Below are positions 6,436 to 13,767 of a stretch of DNA of 16,104 nucleotides, piece after piece. The stretch lies in contig CAMIMK010000033.1 of NCBI GenBank assembly GCA_946221765.1, forward strand, positions 1-16,104, written 5' to 3'. Under the pieces are notes generated by a model. The model worked only from the letters and a program-made list of their open reading frames with translations, was not told the DNA's origin and did no database searches. The stretch is from an uncultured Rhodovulum sp. (GTDB lineage Bacteria; Pseudomonadota; Alphaproteobacteria; Rhodobacterales; Rhodobacteraceae). A program made the position numbers and the translations under genes. Position 1 is the stretch's first letter, and each line of letters starts with the position of its first letter.

Positions 6436-6469
6436 AACTTCACGACCGCCGAGGGGGAGACAGGCAATC

Positions 6470-7681
6470 ATGTCCGCGATCGAGGTGACTCACGAGCCCT
6501 TCCGGCTCAGCATGCTGATCTACGATACCCGCTACCGATCCTTGACCCTCCAGGTGATCGCCCTGATCGCGGTGCTCACCTTCTTCGGCTGGATCGTCAA
6601 CAACACCGTCCAGAACCTCGCCGCCCTCGGCAAGGACTTCAACTTCGGCTTTCTCTGGCAACGCTCGGGCTATGACATCAACCAGCGCCTGATCAGCTAT
6701 TCGAACGACAGCACCCATGGCCGCGCGGCCCTCGTCGGCATCCTCAACACGCTCCTCGTCGCCTTCCTCGGCTGCGTGACCGCCACGCTGCTCGGCGTCA
6801 TCATGGGCGTGCTGCGCCTGTCGTCGAACTGGCTCGTCGCCCGGCTGGCCTCGGTCTATGTGGAAATGTTCCGCAACGTGCCGGTGCTGCTCTGGATCCT
6901 CGCGCTGCTCGCGATCATCACCGACACCTTCCCGGCGCCTGCGGCCTTCCGGGGCGACACCGCGACCGCCTCGATGCTGTTCGGCGAGTCCGTCGCCCTG
7001 ACCAACCGCGGCGCCTATATCCCCTGGCCGGTCTTCGGGCCGGGATGGCAGGCGGTCGCCCTCGTCCTTCTCGCCTCGCTCGCGGCAATCTGGGTCTTCG
7101 GGCGCTATGCGAAGCGGCGGCAGACCGAGACGGGCGAGATCCTGCCCACCTTCTGGATCAAGCTCGGCCTGCTCATCGTGCCGGTATTTCTGGCGGATCT
7201 GGTGATGGGCTCCGTCACCCTCGACTTCCCGGTCCTGCAGCGGTTCAACTTCCAGGGGGGCGGCTTCGTCGACAAGTCGCTGATCGCGCTCTGGATCGCG
7301 CTGTCGCTCTATACCGGCGCCTTCATCGCCGAGATCGTCCGGGGAGGCATCCAGGCCATTTCCCGCGGCCAGTCCGAGGCCGCCGCCGCCCTCGGCCTGC
7401 GGCCGAACCGCACCATGCGCCTCGTCATCCTGCCCCAGGCGCTGCGCATCATCATCCCGCCGCTGATCTCGCAGTATCTGAACCTGACCAAGAACTCCTC
7501 GCTCGCCATCGTGGTCGGCTATGCCGATGTCCGCGCGACCCTCGGCGGCATCACCATGAACCAGACCGGCCGCGAGCTCGAATGCATGCTGCTGATGATG
7601 GGCTTCTACCTGCTGGTGAGCCTCGCCATCTCGGGCGCGATGAACGCCTACAACTCCTCCGTCATGCTGAAGGAGCGCTGA
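6470..7681 (+). CDS. bztB: Amino-acid ABC transporter permease BztB/AapQ
   Basis: A 403-residue inner-membrane permease that pairs with BztC to form the translocation path. Several hydrophobic segments are seen, the first at LTLQVIALIAVLTFFGWIV. The long loop FNFGFLWQRSGYDINQRLISYSNDSTHGRA between the first helix and the permease core is typical of the Bzt/Aap group. The EAA loop for contact with the ATPase begins at Glu288 (EIVRGGIQAISRGQSEAAAALG) and continues to RLVILPQALRIIIPP. Length is that of the family, which is larger than ordinary ~220-residue polar amino-acid permeases. GGGGGA (6453-6458) lies about 11 nt before the ATG. The next start follows after one base, so bztB and bztC are tightly coupled. 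Confidence 0.94.
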   Translation: MSAIEVTHEPFRLSMLIYDTRYRSLTLQVIALIAVLTFFGWIVNNTVQNLAALGKDFNFGFLWQRSGYDINQRLISYSNDSTHGRAALVGILNTLLVAFLGCVTATLLGVIMGVLRLSSNWLVARLASVYVEMFRNVPVLLWILALLAIITDTFPAPAAFRGDTATASMLFGESVALTNRGAYIPWPVFGPGWQAVALVLLASLAAIWVFGRYAKRRQTETGEILPTFWIKLGLLIVPVFLADLVMGSVTLDFPVLQRFNFQGGGFVDKSLIALWIALSLYTGAFIAEIVRGGIQAISRGQSEAAAALGLRPNRTMRLVILPQALRIIIPPLISQYLNLTKNSSLAIVVGYADVRATLGGITMNQTGRELECMLLMMGFYLLVSLAISGAMNAYNSSVMLKER

Positions 7682-7682
7682 G

Positions 7683-8987
7683 ATGGCCAAGTCCGAACCC
7701 GTCGCCTGGCATCGCAGCACCATGCTGGCGCCCGAAGCCCCGCCCGCCAGCGCCATCGGCGTGATGGGCTGGCTGCGCGCCAACCTCTTCTCCAGCATCT
7801 TCAACTCGATCCTGAGCCTCGCGGCCCTCGCCATCATCGTCTGGCTGGTCGCGCATATCTGGCCGTGGTTCGCGCATTCGGTCTGGAACGCGACCTCGCT
7901 GACCGAATGCCGCCAAATCATCGCCCAGACCTGGGGCGAGGGGGCGAGCGGCGCCTGCCTCGCGGTGATCCGCGAACGCTGGCAGCAGTTCCTGTTCGGC
8001 TTCTACCCGCGGGACCTCTACTGGCGGCCGACGCTGGCCTTCCTGCTGATGGGCGTCGCCATGGCGCCGATCCTCTTCGCCAACGTGCCGCGGCGGATGC
8101 TGTGGTTCTCGGCCGCCTTCCCCGGCATCGCCTACTGGCTGCTCTGGGGCGGTTCGATCTTCGTGCCGATCCTGATCTACGCGGGCTTCGCCGCCGGCTA
8201 TCTGGCGGCGGTTGCCGTGGCCCGGGCACAGGCTCCTGGCTTCCTCCAGCCGATCGCCTTCGTCGTGGCGCTCCTCGTCTGGTGGATGCTGATCGTCGGG
8301 CCCCTGTCGCGGCTCCTGCCCGACATTGGCCTCGTTCCGGTTCAGTCCAAGCAGTTCGGCGGCTTCATGCTGTCGATGACGATCGGTGTTACCGGCATTG
8401 CCTTCTCGCTGCCGCTTGGCGTGCTGCTGGCCCTCGGCCGCCGGTCGGACCTGTTCCTCGTGAAGGCGATCTGCGTCGGCTTCATCGAGTTCATCCGCGG
8501 CGTGCCGCTCATCACCCTGCTGCTCGTCGCCTCCTTCCTGCTCAACATCTTCCTGCCGCCGGGGACGAATTTCGACATCATCCTGCGGGTCATCATCATG
8601 GTGACGCTGTTCTCGGCCGCCTACATGGCCGAAGTGATCCGGGGTGGCCTCGCCGCGCTGCCCAAGGGACAGTACGAAGGGGCCGATGCGATGGGCCTCA
8701 GCTTCTGGCAGGCGACGCGGCTCGTCATCATGCCGCAGGCGCTGAAGATCTCGATCCCCGGCATCGTCAACACCTTCATCGGCCTGTTCAAGGACACCAC
8801 CCTCGTCGCCATCATCGGCCTGCTCGATCCAGTGGGGCTCATCACTTCGATTCGGGCGGATACCAACTGGAACGGCCTCGTCTGGGAGCTCTACGGCTTC
8901 GTGGCGGTGCTGTTCTTCGCCTGCTGCTTCAGCATGTCGAAATATTCCCAGCATCTTGAGCGCCGTCTTCGGACGGATCGCCGCTGA
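7683..8987 (+). CDS. bztC: Amino-acid ABC transporter permease BztC/AapM
   Basis: A 434-residue second permease subunit. An N-terminal cytoplasmic segment (about residues 1-40) leads into a first hydrophobic helix (ILSLAALAIIVWLVAHIWPW), a loop with TECRQIIAQTWGEGASGACLAVIRERW characteristic of AapM/BztC, further helices, and the permease domain from about residue 225. The EAA loop begins at Glu317 (EVIRGGLAALPKGQYEGADAMG) followed by RLVIMPQALKISIPG. With BztB it would form the heterodimeric membrane channel. Start ATG 7683 follows the bztB stop after one base. No irregularities seen. Confidence 0.94.
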   Translation: MAKSEPVAWHRSTMLAPEAPPASAIGVMGWLRANLFSSIFNSILSLAALAIIVWLVAHIWPWFAHSVWNATSLTECRQIIAQTWGEGASGACLAVIRERWQQFLFGFYPRDLYWRPTLAFLLMGVAMAPILFANVPRRMLWFSAAFPGIAYWLLWGGSIFVPILIYAGFAAGYLAAVAVARAQAPGFLQPIAFVVALLVWWMLIVGPLSRLLPDIGLVPVQSKQFGGFMLSMTIGVTGIAFSLPLGVLLALGRRSDLFLVKAICVGFIEFIRGVPLITLLLVASFLLNIFLPPGTNFDIILRVIIMVTLFSAAYMAEVIRGGLAALPKGQYEGADAMGLSFWQATRLVIMPQALKISIPGIVNTFIGLFKDTTLVAIIGLLDPVGLITSIRADTNWNGLVWELYGFVAVLFFACCFSMSKYSQHLERRLRTDRR

Positions 8988-9001
8988 CCCAGGAGGGATC
9001 C

Positions 9002-9808
9002 ATGACCGAACCTCATCCCGTCGATGCCTCCGACCTCGCCCCGGTCGATCGCAGTGCCCTGAGGGTCTCCGACGAAGTCGCGATCCAGATCATCGGCATG
9101 AACAAGTGGTATGGCCAGTTCCACGTCCTGCGCGACGTGAACCTGACCGTCCACCGCGGCGAGCGCATCGTCATCGCCGGGCCCTCGGGGTCCGGCAAGT
9201 CGACGCTGATCCGCTGCATCAACCGCCTGGAGGAGCACCAGAAGGGCAAGATCATCGTCGACGGCACCGAGCTGACCTCGGACCTGAAGAACATCGACAA
9301 GATCCGCTCCGAAGTCGGGATGGTGTTCCAGCACTTCAACCTCTTCCCGCATCTGACGATCCTGGAGAACTGCACGCTGGCGCCGATCTGGGTCCGCAAG
9401 ATCCCGAAGAAGGAGGCGGAGGAGACGGCGATGCATTTCCTGAACAAGGTGCGCATCCCCGAGCAGGCGAACAAGTATCCCGGCATGCTGTCCGGCGGCC
9501 AGCAGCAGCGCGTGGCCATCGCGCGCTCGCTCTGCATGCGGCCGCGGATCATGCTGTTCGACGAGCCGACCTCGGCGCTTGATCCCGAGATGATCAAGGA
9601 AGTGCTCGATACGATGATCGAGCTGGCCGAAGAGGGGATGACGATGCTCTGCGTCACCCACGAAATGGGCTTCGCCCAAGCCGTGGCGAACCGGGTCATC
9701 TTCATGGACCAGGGCCAGATCGTCGAGCAGAACACGCCCTACGAGTTTTTCAACAACCCCCAGTCCGAGCGGACGAAGCTCTTCCTCAGCCAGATCCTCG
9801 GACACTGA
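9002..9808 (+). CDS. bztD: Amino-acid ABC transporter ATP-binding protein BztD/AapP
   Basis: A 268-residue ATPase that powers the BztBC importer at the cytoplasmic face. An N-terminal extension of about 28 residues precedes the ABC domain (IQIIGMNKWYGQFHVLRDVNL). Motifs: Walker A GPSGSGKST (residues 60-68), Q-loop VFQHFNLFPH, signature LSGGQQQR (163-170), Walker B IMLFDEPTSALD (Asp187, Glu188) and switch His220 in CVTHEM. It is complete and apparently functional. A strong ribosome site AGGAGGG (8991-8997) precedes the ATG within the 14-nt gap after bztC. This is the last gene of the operon; a hairpin cluster starts 18 nt after the stop. Confidence 0.96.
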   Translation: MTEPHPVDASDLAPVDRSALRVSDEVAIQIIGMNKWYGQFHVLRDVNLTVHRGERIVIAGPSGSGKSTLIRCINRLEEHQKGKIIVDGTELTSDLKNIDKIRSEVGMVFQHFNLFPHLTILENCTLAPIWVRKIPKKEAEETAMHFLNKVRIPEQANKYPGMLSGGQQQRVAIARSLCMRPRIMLFDEPTSALDPEMIKEVLDTMIELAEEGMTMLCVTHEMGFAQAVANRVIFMDQGQIVEQNTPYEFFNNPQSERTKLFLSQILGH

Positions 9809-9826
9809 GGCTTCATCGCGCGCCGG

Positions 9827-9879
9827 GAGCCGCCCCGATCCTCAGGGGGCGGCTCTGCCTGCCGCAAGGATCGGGGCGG
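9827..9879 (+). terminator. Two mutually exclusive hairpins after bztD
   Basis: Hairpin A: GAGCCGCCCC (9827-9836) with GGGGCGGCTC (9846-9855), 10 bp, 8-nt loop. Hairpin B: CCGCCCCGATCCT (9830-9842) with AGGATCGGGGCGG (9867-9879), 13 bp. They share the left arm, so only one can form at a time. If B forms, GCGGC (9849-9853) and GCCGC (9861-9865) can pair inside its loop. Both arms are GC-rich without U-tracts and could also act on transcripts arriving from sixA on the minus strand. Confidence 0.55.
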
Positions 9880-9892
9880 TGCTCCGGTCCAC

Positions 9893-9913
9893 GCCCTCCG
9901 CCATCTGGAGGGC
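9893..9913. terminator. Third hairpin between bztD and sixA
   Basis: GCCCTCC (9893-9899) pairs with GGAGGGC (9907-9913) around a 7-nt loop, in the convergent bztD/sixA gap. It could end transcripts from either side. The remaining stretch to 10037 shows no convincing gene. Confidence 0.35.
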
Positions 9914-10037
9914 CGCTCCGCCTGTCATGGGGAGACGTCTTTCGCGGCAGGTTTGGATTTCGTCGGCCGTCCGCAGGCCATTGCCGCGATCCACACGGAA
10001 AGACGCTCGGATCGCCATGCCGCGAAGCGCGCGCGCG

Positions 10038-10538
10038 TCACTCCAGCCCGCGGGGCGTCACGAAATCCCTGGCGCGGCCGCCGGCCCAGTCGATGGCGGC
10101 CCAGTCGCTCGTCTCGAAGTCGATGACCGTGGTCGCGGCGGTCGGATAGCGGTCGAAGGCCGGGTGGTCGGGCGGGTCGGCGACCAGCCGGGCGGCGAAT
10201 TCGCCCACGCCGGGCTGGTGGCCGAGCATCAGCACCGTCTCGGCCTGTCCCGCCGCGCGCAGGGCGGCCAGCATGTCGTCGGCCTCTGCATGGTAGAGTT
10301 CGGGCAGGACCGAGGTCGGTGCCGGGCCGATCGCCTCCACCACGCCTTCCCAGGTTTCCTGACAGCGCCGGGCGCTCGACACGAGGGCAAGGCCCGGCAG
10401 GTAGCCCTGCGCTTTCAGCCAGCCCCCGACCGCGGCCGAGGCACGTTGACCGCGCCCGTTCAGCGGCCGGTCATGGTCCCGCTGGCCGGGGTCGGCCCAG
10501 CTGGATTTCGCGTGGCGCATGAGGATCAGCCGCTTCAT
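10038..10538 (-). CDS. sixA: SixA-type phosphohistidine phosphatase
   Basis: A 166-residue histidine phosphatase superfamily protein of the SixA branch. The N-terminal LILMRHAKSSW carries the RH motif (Arg8, nucleophile His9), followed by RPLNGRGQRAS, SSARRCQET (Arg57), the ELYHAEADDML segment with the likely acid Glu80, and a second catalytic His107 in MLGHQPGV. In E. coli SixA dephosphorylates phosphohistidine on phosphotransfer proteins; the substrate here is unknown. The start ATG overlaps the stop of the upstream Fe-S-like gene as ATGA, indicating translational coupling, and it is the last gene of the argB operon. Length is typical for SixA. Confidence 0.9.
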   Translation of the reverse strand: MKRLILMRHAKSSWADPGQRDHDRPLNGRGQRASAAVGGWLKAQGYLPGLALVSSARRCQETWEGVVEAIGPAPTSVLPELYHAEADDMLAALRAAGQAETVLMLGHQPGVGEFAARLVADPPDHPAFDRYPTAATTVIDFETSDWAAIDWAGGRARDFVTPRGLE

Positions 10539-11227
10539 GCCCCCTGCCTGCCACGAAAGGCGGCGGCGTGGAAGGCCGATTGTTCCTGCGGCTGGCGATC
10601 GGATCCCACCGGGCAGGAGCGCCGCACCCGGCAGCCCTGCGTGCGGCAGTCCTGCCCCTCGGGGCGGTCGAGCCAGGCCCGGCAGGCGGGCACGTCATAG
10701 CCGGTCTCGGTCAGGGCCGCCGCCGGGCAGGCCGTGCGGCAGGGGGCGGAGGCGCAGCCCGGGCAGGGCGACAGGCCGGGCGGCGGCAGGGCGAGGCGGC
10801 CGGGGAGGGCGAGGGCGCCACGGTAGGACACCATCAGCCCCGCCCGGTCATGGACGAGGATCCCGACGCGCGAGGCGAAGGCATGGCGGCTCGCCCGCGC
10901 CCAGGCGATGAAGGGCACCCAGGGCGGCCCGCCGAAGGGGTAGAGGGCCTGCGCGCCGAGCTGGGCGGCGAGGCCGTCGATGACCCGGGTGGACCAGCGG
11001 TCCATCGGATGGCCCGCGCCGTCGCCATATTCGGGACTGGCGGTGAAGACGTCCCAGAAGCCGGGACCGTCCGGCCCCAGCAGGACGAGCGTCCCGGTTC
11101 CCTCCGGCGTGCCATCGCCGTCGCCGGGATGGAAGGCCCCGAGGACCGCCAGCCCATGCGGGGCCGCCGCCGCGGCGACCGCCGCCAGCGACAGCGGATC
11201 AGCCGCGGATGAGGCTGCCGGCGCCAT
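10535..11227 (-). CDS. Cysteine-rich ferredoxin-like protein, possible two Fe-S clusters
   Basis: A 230-residue protein I recognise only as a ferredoxin-like protein of Rhodobacteraceae. The first ~150 residues (ALYPFGGPPWVPFIAWARASRH, then GILVHDRAGLMVSYRGAL) recall the substrate-domain end of QueG/reductive-dehalogenase-like proteins, where a similar segment precedes the cluster motifs; this is a weak similarity. The C-terminal part has eight cysteines: Cys155-x2-Cys158-x4-Cys163-x3-Cys167-Pro, then Cys182, Cys194, Cys199 and Cys205-Pro. The first group is close to CxxCxxCxxxCP but with a wider middle gap. Two clusters are possible. ATG 11227 overlaps the argB end by 29 nt; an in-frame ATG at 11272 would lengthen the overlap. 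No clear ribosome site, so it is probably coupled to argB translation. Its stop overlaps the sixA start. Confidence 0.7.
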   Translation of the reverse strand: MAPAASSAADPLSLAAVAAAAAPHGLAVLGAFHPGDGDGTPEGTGTLVLLGPDGPGFWDVFTASPEYGDGAGHPMDRWSTRVIDGLAAQLGAQALYPFGGPPWVPFIAWARASRHAFASRVGILVHDRAGLMVSYRGALALPGRLALPPPGLSPCPGCASAPCRTACPAAALTETGYDVPACRAWLDRPEGQDCRTQGCRVRRSCPVGSDRQPQEQSAFHAAAFRGRQGA

Positions 11228-12095
11228 GGGCGGTGAAGAGCTCGAGCAGCACCGCATGCGCGGCGCGGCCATCGAGGATGACCACGGCCCGCACGCCGCC
11301 GGCGATGGCGTCGAGCGCGGTCTGGGTCTTCGGGATCATGCCGCCCGCGATCACGCCCGAGCTGGTCATCACCCGCACGTCGTCGGCCGAGAGCTGGGTG
11401 ATGACATGGCCCTCGGCGTCCTTGACGCCGCTGACATCGGTCAGGAGCAGCAGGCGGTCGGCCTTCAGCGCGGCGGCGATCGCCCCGGCGGCCGTGTCGC
11501 CGTTGACGTTGAAGGTCTCGCCATGGCGCCCGGTGCCCACGGGGGCCACGACCGGGATGAAATCCGAACCGAGGAAGCGTTGCAGGACCTGCGGGTTCAT
11601 CTCCACCGGCTTGCCGACGAGGCCGAGATCGATCGAGATCTCCTGGCCGTCGCGGACGACGGTCTTGATGTCCTTCTCGCAGACCATCAGATTCGCGTCC
11701 TTGCCGGACAGGCCGACCGCCTTGCCGCCCTGGTCGTTGATGGCCTGGACGATGCGCTTGTTGATCCGGCCCGACAGGACCATCTCCACGACCTCGACGG
11801 TCGCGGCGTCGGTCACCCGCTTGCCGTCGACGAATTCCGAGGTGATGTCGAGCCGCTTCAGCATGTCGTTGATCATCGGCCCGCCGCCGTGGACGATGAC
11901 CGGGTTCACGTTGCACTGCTTCATCAGCACGACATCGCGGGCGAAGTCGGCCATGGCGGCGTCGCTCGACATGGCATGGCCGCCGAGCTTGATGACGATG
12001 GTGGCGCCGTCGTAGCGCTGGAGGTAGGGCAGGGCCTCGCTCAGCGTCCGGGCGGTGGCGATCCAGTCACGGGTCATGGCGTTGCTCTTCTCCAC
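11199..12095 (-). CDS. argB: Acetylglutamate kinase
   Basis: A 298-residue N-acetylglutamate kinase, which phosphorylates N-acetylglutamate in the second step of arginine synthesis. It shows the glycine-rich ATP motif IVIKLGGHAM (Lys36, Gly38-Gly39), VIVHGGGP (His69), the FNVNGDTAAGAIAAAL nucleotide/acetylglutamate region and GGMIPKTQTAL. The N-terminal helix preceding the kinase core is a feature of arginine-inhibited hexameric NAGKs. GTG 12095 is chosen because AGGAG on the minus strand (12102-12106) lies 6 nt upstream; the next in-frame ATG (12077) has no such site. It leads the minus-strand operon with the Fe-S-like gene and sixA, and is divergent from the SPOR lipoprotein gene. Confidence 0.95.
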   Translation of the reverse strand: MEKSNAMTRDWIATARTLSEALPYLQRYDGATIVIKLGGHAMSSDAAMADFARDVVLMKQCNVNPVIVHGGGPMINDMLKRLDITSEFVDGKRVTDAATVEVVEMVLSGRINKRIVQAINDQGGKAVGLSGKDANLMVCEKDIKTVVRDGQEISIDLGLVGKPVEMNPQVLQRFLGSDFIPVVAPVGTGRHGETFNVNGDTAAGAIAAALKADRLLLLTDVSGVKDAEGHVITQLSADDVRVMTSSGVIAGGMIPKTQTALDAIAGGVRAVVILDGRAAHAVLLELFTAHGAGSLIRG

Positions 12096-12147
12096 AGGCG
12101 TCTCCTGGCGCGGTGTCGGCACCGCCTTGCCCTCGGGCGGCGCAGGC

Positions 12148-12176
12148 GGGATACTCTGCCCGGCCCCCGGACTCAA
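12148..12176 (-). promoter_or_regulatory. Candidate argB promoter in the divergent gap
   Basis: On the minus strand TTGAGT (12171-12176) is followed after exactly 17 nt by TATCCC (12148-12153), giving a ~50-nt leader for argB. The match is modest (4/6 and 3/6). The 91-nt gap must also hold the promoter of the lipoprotein gene; TACTCT (12152-12157) is the best plus-strand -10 but its -35 (TTGCCC, 12127-12132) is 19 nt away. Confidence 0.3.
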
Positions 12177-12186
12177 GGATCGCGTC

Positions 12187-12753
12187 ATGGCCCGCCGTCT
12201 TTCACCCAAGCTCCCGCTGCGCCCGCTTCTTGTCCTGCTGCTCGGGCTGGCGGGCTGCGCGGGGGGCAACCCCGGGGCGCCGGCGCCGGTGGCGCGGGAC
12301 TGCGTTGCGCTCTTCACCCAGTATGACCGGCTGGAGCGGAGCGGGCAGGACACGAGCTTCGATCCGGCCTCCGGGACGATGGAACTGGCGCCGGCGCTGT
12401 CCCGTCAGACCCGCCTGCTCATCCGCGGCGGCTGCCTGACCCGGACGTCCGATCTCGACCGGCTGGAGGATCTCGCCGCCGCCCATCCCGGGTTCCGCAT
12501 CGCCTCCGGCGGGGCGCAGATCGCGCCGGTGCCGGTCCATCTCGGGGTGCTGACCGCGATCGGCGACGAACGCGCGGTGACGCGCGCGTTCCGCGGCCTC
12601 GGCTACCAGAGCCGCGGCATCGGGGCGATGGGGCTCGGCCGGCGGATCTACATCGGGCCCTTCACCGACCAGGCGGCGCTTGACCAGGCGCTCGCCCTTG
12701 CGCGCGAGGCGGGGTTCAAGGCGCCCTATGCCGCGACCCAGACGCGGTTCTGA
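12187..12753 (+). CDS. SPOR-domain lipoprotein
   Basis: A 188-residue lipoprotein. Residues 1-24 form a lipoprotein signal: a basic start (MARRLSPK), a hydrophobic core (LLVLLLG) and lipobox LAGC with Cys24, followed by a Gly/Pro/Ala linker. The C-terminal ~70 residues (HLGVLTAIGDERAVTRAF, then GRRIYIGPFTDQAALDQAL and AREAGFKAPYA) match the beta-alpha-beta pattern of SPOR domains, which bind denuded septal peptidoglycan. The middle region (FTQYDRLERSGQD) has two cysteines (Cys38 region and RGGC) that could be disulphide-bonded. ATG 12187 is supported by AAGGA (12175-12179) 7 nt upstream. It is divergent from argB. SPOR assignment is by pattern, not by a profile search. Confidence 0.75.
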   Translation: MARRLSPKLPLRPLLVLLLGLAGCAGGNPGAPAPVARDCVALFTQYDRLERSGQDTSFDPASGTMELAPALSRQTRLLIRGGCLTRTSDLDRLEDLAAAHPGFRIASGGAQIAPVPVHLGVLTAIGDERAVTRAFRGLGYQSRGIGAMGLGRRIYIGPFTDQAALDQALALAREAGFKAPYAATQTRF

Positions 12754-12783
12754 CGGGCGGCGGGCATTCTATGGTCCGTTGAT

Positions 12784-12805
12784 CTACCGCCCACGGGGCC
12801 GGTAG
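12784..12805 (+). terminator. First of two abutting hairpins before ttcA
   Basis: CTACCG (12784-12789) pairs with CGGTAG (12800-12805); an alternative register adds CCC/GGG pairing inside. It begins 31 nt after the lipoprotein stop and ends exactly where the next stem begins. Confidence 0.4.
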
Positions 12806-12837
12806 ACAGGCGGAGGGGCGACGGCCCGTCCGCCTGT
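12806..12837 (+). terminator. Second abutting hairpin, likely terminator or ttcA leader structure
   Basis: ACAGGCGGA (12806-12814) pairs perfectly with TCCGCCTGT (12829-12837). After one G-G mismatch, GGGC (12816-12819) pairs with GCCC (12824-12827), closing a GACG tetraloop. It lies 34 nt before the ttcA start, so it either ends lipoprotein transcription or structures the ttcA leader. Confidence 0.5.
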
Positions 12838-12871
12838 TCCCGGCCTGCACCCTGCGCTTCCGTGAGGTTCC

Positions 12872-13687
12872 ATGCTCGACCAGTCCGACGACATCCATCC
12901 GATCTTCGCCGGCGCCCCGGATTCGACGGAATTCCGCAAGCTGCGCAAGCGCATCGTGCGGCTGACCCGCGAGGCGGTCGAGAGCTATGGCATGGCCCGG
13001 CGGGGCGAACGCTGGCTGGTCTGCCTGTCGGGCGGCAAGGACAGCTACACGCTGCTGGCGGCATTGATCGAGCTGAAGTGGCGCGGCCTGCTGCCGGTCG
13101 AGCTCCTCGCCTGCAACCTCGACCAGGGCCAGCCCGGCTTTCCGGCGACGGTGCTGCCCGACTTCCTCGCCCGGATCGGGGTGCCCCATCGGATCGAGTA
13201 CCGGGACACCTATTCCATCGTCGTCGACAAGGTGCCCTCGACCAGAACCTATTGCGCCCTCTGCTCGCGCCTGCGCCGCGGGCATCTCTACCGGATCGCC
13301 CGCGAGGAGGGATGCTCGACCGTTGTCCTCGGCCACCACCGCGACGACATCATCGAGACCTTCCTGCTGAACCTCTTCCACGGCGGCAAGCTGGCCGCGA
13401 TGCCGCCGAAGCTTCTGAACGACGAGGGCGACCTTCATGTCTGCCGGCCGCTGGCGCTGGTGGCCGAGGCGGACTGCGCGCGCTTTGCCCGCGCCATGAA
13501 CTATCCGATCATTCCCTGCGACCTCTGCGGCAGCCAGGAGGGCCTCCAGCGCGCCCAGATCAAGCAGATGGTGGACGGCTGGGAGGCGCGCAGCCCCGGG
13601 CGCCGCCAGATCATGTTCCGCGCCCTGACCCAGGTGAACCCGAGCCACCTGCTCGACCCCGCGCTGTTCGACTTCCGAAGCCTCTGA
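12872..13687 (+). CDS. ttcA: tRNA 2-thiocytidine synthetase TtcA
   Basis: A 271-residue TtcA, which thiolates cytidine 32 in certain tRNAs using ATP and an oxygen-sensitive [4Fe-4S] cluster. The PP-loop SGGKDS is at residues 53-58 and the cluster-ligand cysteines are Cys128-x2-Cys131 (YCALCSRLRRG) and the CDLCGSQ motif (Cys216, Cys219). GHHRDDIIETFLLNLFHGGKLAAMPPK is a hallmark of the family. Length agrees with alphaproteobacterial members. ATG 12872 is preceded by TGAGG (about 12862-12866). The gene is followed after 80 nt by the EAL protein and then yidC. Confidence 0.95.
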   Translation: MLDQSDDIHPIFAGAPDSTEFRKLRKRIVRLTREAVESYGMARRGERWLVCLSGGKDSYTLLAALIELKWRGLLPVELLACNLDQGQPGFPATVLPDFLARIGVPHRIEYRDTYSIVVDKVPSTRTYCALCSRLRRGHLYRIAREEGCSTVVLGHHRDDIIETFLLNLFHGGKLAAMPPKLLNDEGDLHVCRPLALVAEADCARFARAMNYPIIPCDLCGSQEGLQRAQIKQMVDGWEARSPGRRQIMFRALTQVNPSHLLDPALFDFRSL

Positions 13688-13767
13688 CCGGGCGTTATCC
13701 GGTCATTCATCTTGAATATGCGCGAAGTTCCGGGCGGCGATTAAGGAGTGGCTGGGCGGCTGCGGCT

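Noticed and set aside
6440..8954. Long minus-strand open frames opposite bztB and bztC
   Set aside because: Their translations are low-complexity His/Glu/Asp/Arg-rich mirrors of membrane-protein codons with no recognisable family.
9842..10018. A 58-codon minus-strand ORF in the bztD/sixA gap
   Set aside because: Third-position GC is lower than in the real genes, no family is recognised, no clear ribosome site, and its 3' end lies within the hairpin cluster.
11228..11272. Longer start (ATG 11272) for the Fe-S-like protein
   Set aside because: It would deepen the argB overlap to 74 nt and add a Cys/Ser-rich shadow of argB codons without a better ribosome site.
12862..13767. Open frame continuing 5' of the EAL protein through ttcA, which could suggest a 947-residue fusion
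   Set aside because: This part overlaps ttcA in another frame, its translation is Arg/Pro/Ala-rich shadow sequence, and the EAL protein has its own N-terminal membrane helix after the ATG at 13768.
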